Shown in pieces: positions 63,527 through 64,000 of a stretch of DNA of 64,000 nt. Both the position numbers and the translations under genes were made by a program. The stretch's first letter is position 1. Every line of letters begins with the position of its first letter. The stretch comes from Bacteroidales bacterium. GTDB taxonomy: Bacteria; Bacteroidota; Bacteroidia; Bacteroidales; Paludibacteraceae. The DNA lies in NCBI GenBank assembly GCA_012837935.1, contig DUQG01000016.1, positions 1-64,000 of the forward strand. Direction: 5' to 3'. The notes beneath the pieces are model-generated. The model made no database searches and was not told the origin of the DNA. It saw only the letters and a list, made by a program, of their open reading frames with translations.

Positions 63527-64000
63527 ATGAGAACAAAACCAATTGCTGCATCCGCTTATTCGGACAGCAAACCGCATTACGAAATTCTTAACGGTCTGCG
63601 TGGTGTTGCTGCTTTGATGGTGATATTCTACCATATTTTCGAAGCTTTTGCCACGAGTCCTTTCGACCAAAAATTCAATCACGGTTACTTAGCCGTTGAT
63701 TTTTTCTTTGTCCTTTCCGGATTTGTTATTGCCTATGCGTATGACGACCGTTGGGGTAAAATGAGTACAAAAGACTTTTTCAAACGCCGACTTATCCGCC
63801 TTCATCCGCTGATTGTGATTGGCTTCGTTTTCGGTGCCATTACATTTCTTATTCAAGGCAGCGTAAAGTGGAACGGTTCGCCTACACCACTTTCCATGGT
63901 TATGCTTGCTACGTTACTTAGTCTTTTCTTGATTCCGGCATATCCGGGTGCAGGCTATGAAGTTCGTGGCAATGCAGAAATGTTCCCGTTAAATGGTCCT
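63527..64000 (+). CDS. Acyltransferase 3 family protein (5' part)
   Basis: A membrane acyltransferase cut by the window edge (158 codons visible). The N-terminal YEILNGLRGVAALMVIFYHI has the conserved R-G and His of the family, followed by YLAVDFFFVLSGFVIAYAY and FFKRRLIRLHPLIVIG, with several membrane helices. Such proteins acylate polysaccharides or peptidoglycan. Product and substrate are not determinable from the fragment. Confidence 0.85.
   Translation, partial: MRTKPIAASAYSDSKPHYEILNGLRGVAALMVIFYHIFEAFATSPFDQKFNHGYLAVDFFFVLSGFVIAYAYDDRWGKMSTKDFFKRRLIRLHPLIVIGFVFGAITFLIQGSVKWNGSPTPLSMVMLATLLSLFLIPAYPGAGYEVRGNAEMFPLNGP

Overview
The window looks like part of a Bacteroidota chromosome, most likely an anaerobic, glycan-using Bacteroidales-type organism. 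The pointers are TAnnTTTG -7 promoter boxes, a 47-bp type II-C style CRISPR repeat, a GldG gliding-family protein, a FeoA-FeoB fusion, DUF4292/DUF4294/DUF4296 proteins, a GH109 glycosidase next to a sulfatase, and AT-rich spacers. No rRNA, tRNA or cas gene was recognised; cas genes, if present, lie left of base 1.

Layout. (1) 1-7500 is a defence/CRISPR region. It holds the right end of a 33-repeat II-C-like array, a DUF1016 nuclease-like gene, a small relic array in which two unrelated CRISPR repeat families are fused inside single repeats, a large primase-helicase (TOTE-type) gene, and a decayed CRISPR unit or tracrRNA-like element just before threonine aldolase. (2) 7.5-14.7 kb is housekeeping: threonine aldolase, then the minus-strand group ileS-dksA-lspA-DUF4296. 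ileS carries an in-frame DUF559 nuclease domain bracketed by inverted copies of a GC-rich repeat found elsewhere in the window. (3) 15-30.5 kb holds gldG without gldF, a sugar-kinase-like APH protein, feoAB with a small Cys-rich partner, an outer-membrane barrel receptor, pyk-aroQ, corA, a stand-alone MetH activation domain and a metallophosphoesterase. (4) 30.5-39.5 kb is a minus-strand block: a lipoprotein, tadA, parE, and the dut-TPR-DUF4292-EnvC group. (5) 39.8-45.4 kb holds an unknown exported protein, a sugar nucleotidyltransferase, a Ser-type sulfatase and a GH109 enzyme, which fits host-glycan or mucin foraging. (6) 45.4-50.5 kb is a second accessory island: a Fic protein behind a phased row of palindromic operators, then two adjacent HEPN-type genes (LA2681-like and DUF4209). 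(7) 50.7-64 kb holds a nitroreductase, dnaK, PASTA-rluD-ddl-polyprenyl synthetase, several envelope proteins and the start of an acyltransferase.

The most unusual features are the chimeric CRISPR repeats at 4119-4368, the DUF559 domain translated inside IleS, the operator array upstream of fic, the HEPN gene pair, and sense-strand-specific repeat tracts starting directly at stop codons of at least six genes. All function calls rest on reading the protein sequences; no database search was run.
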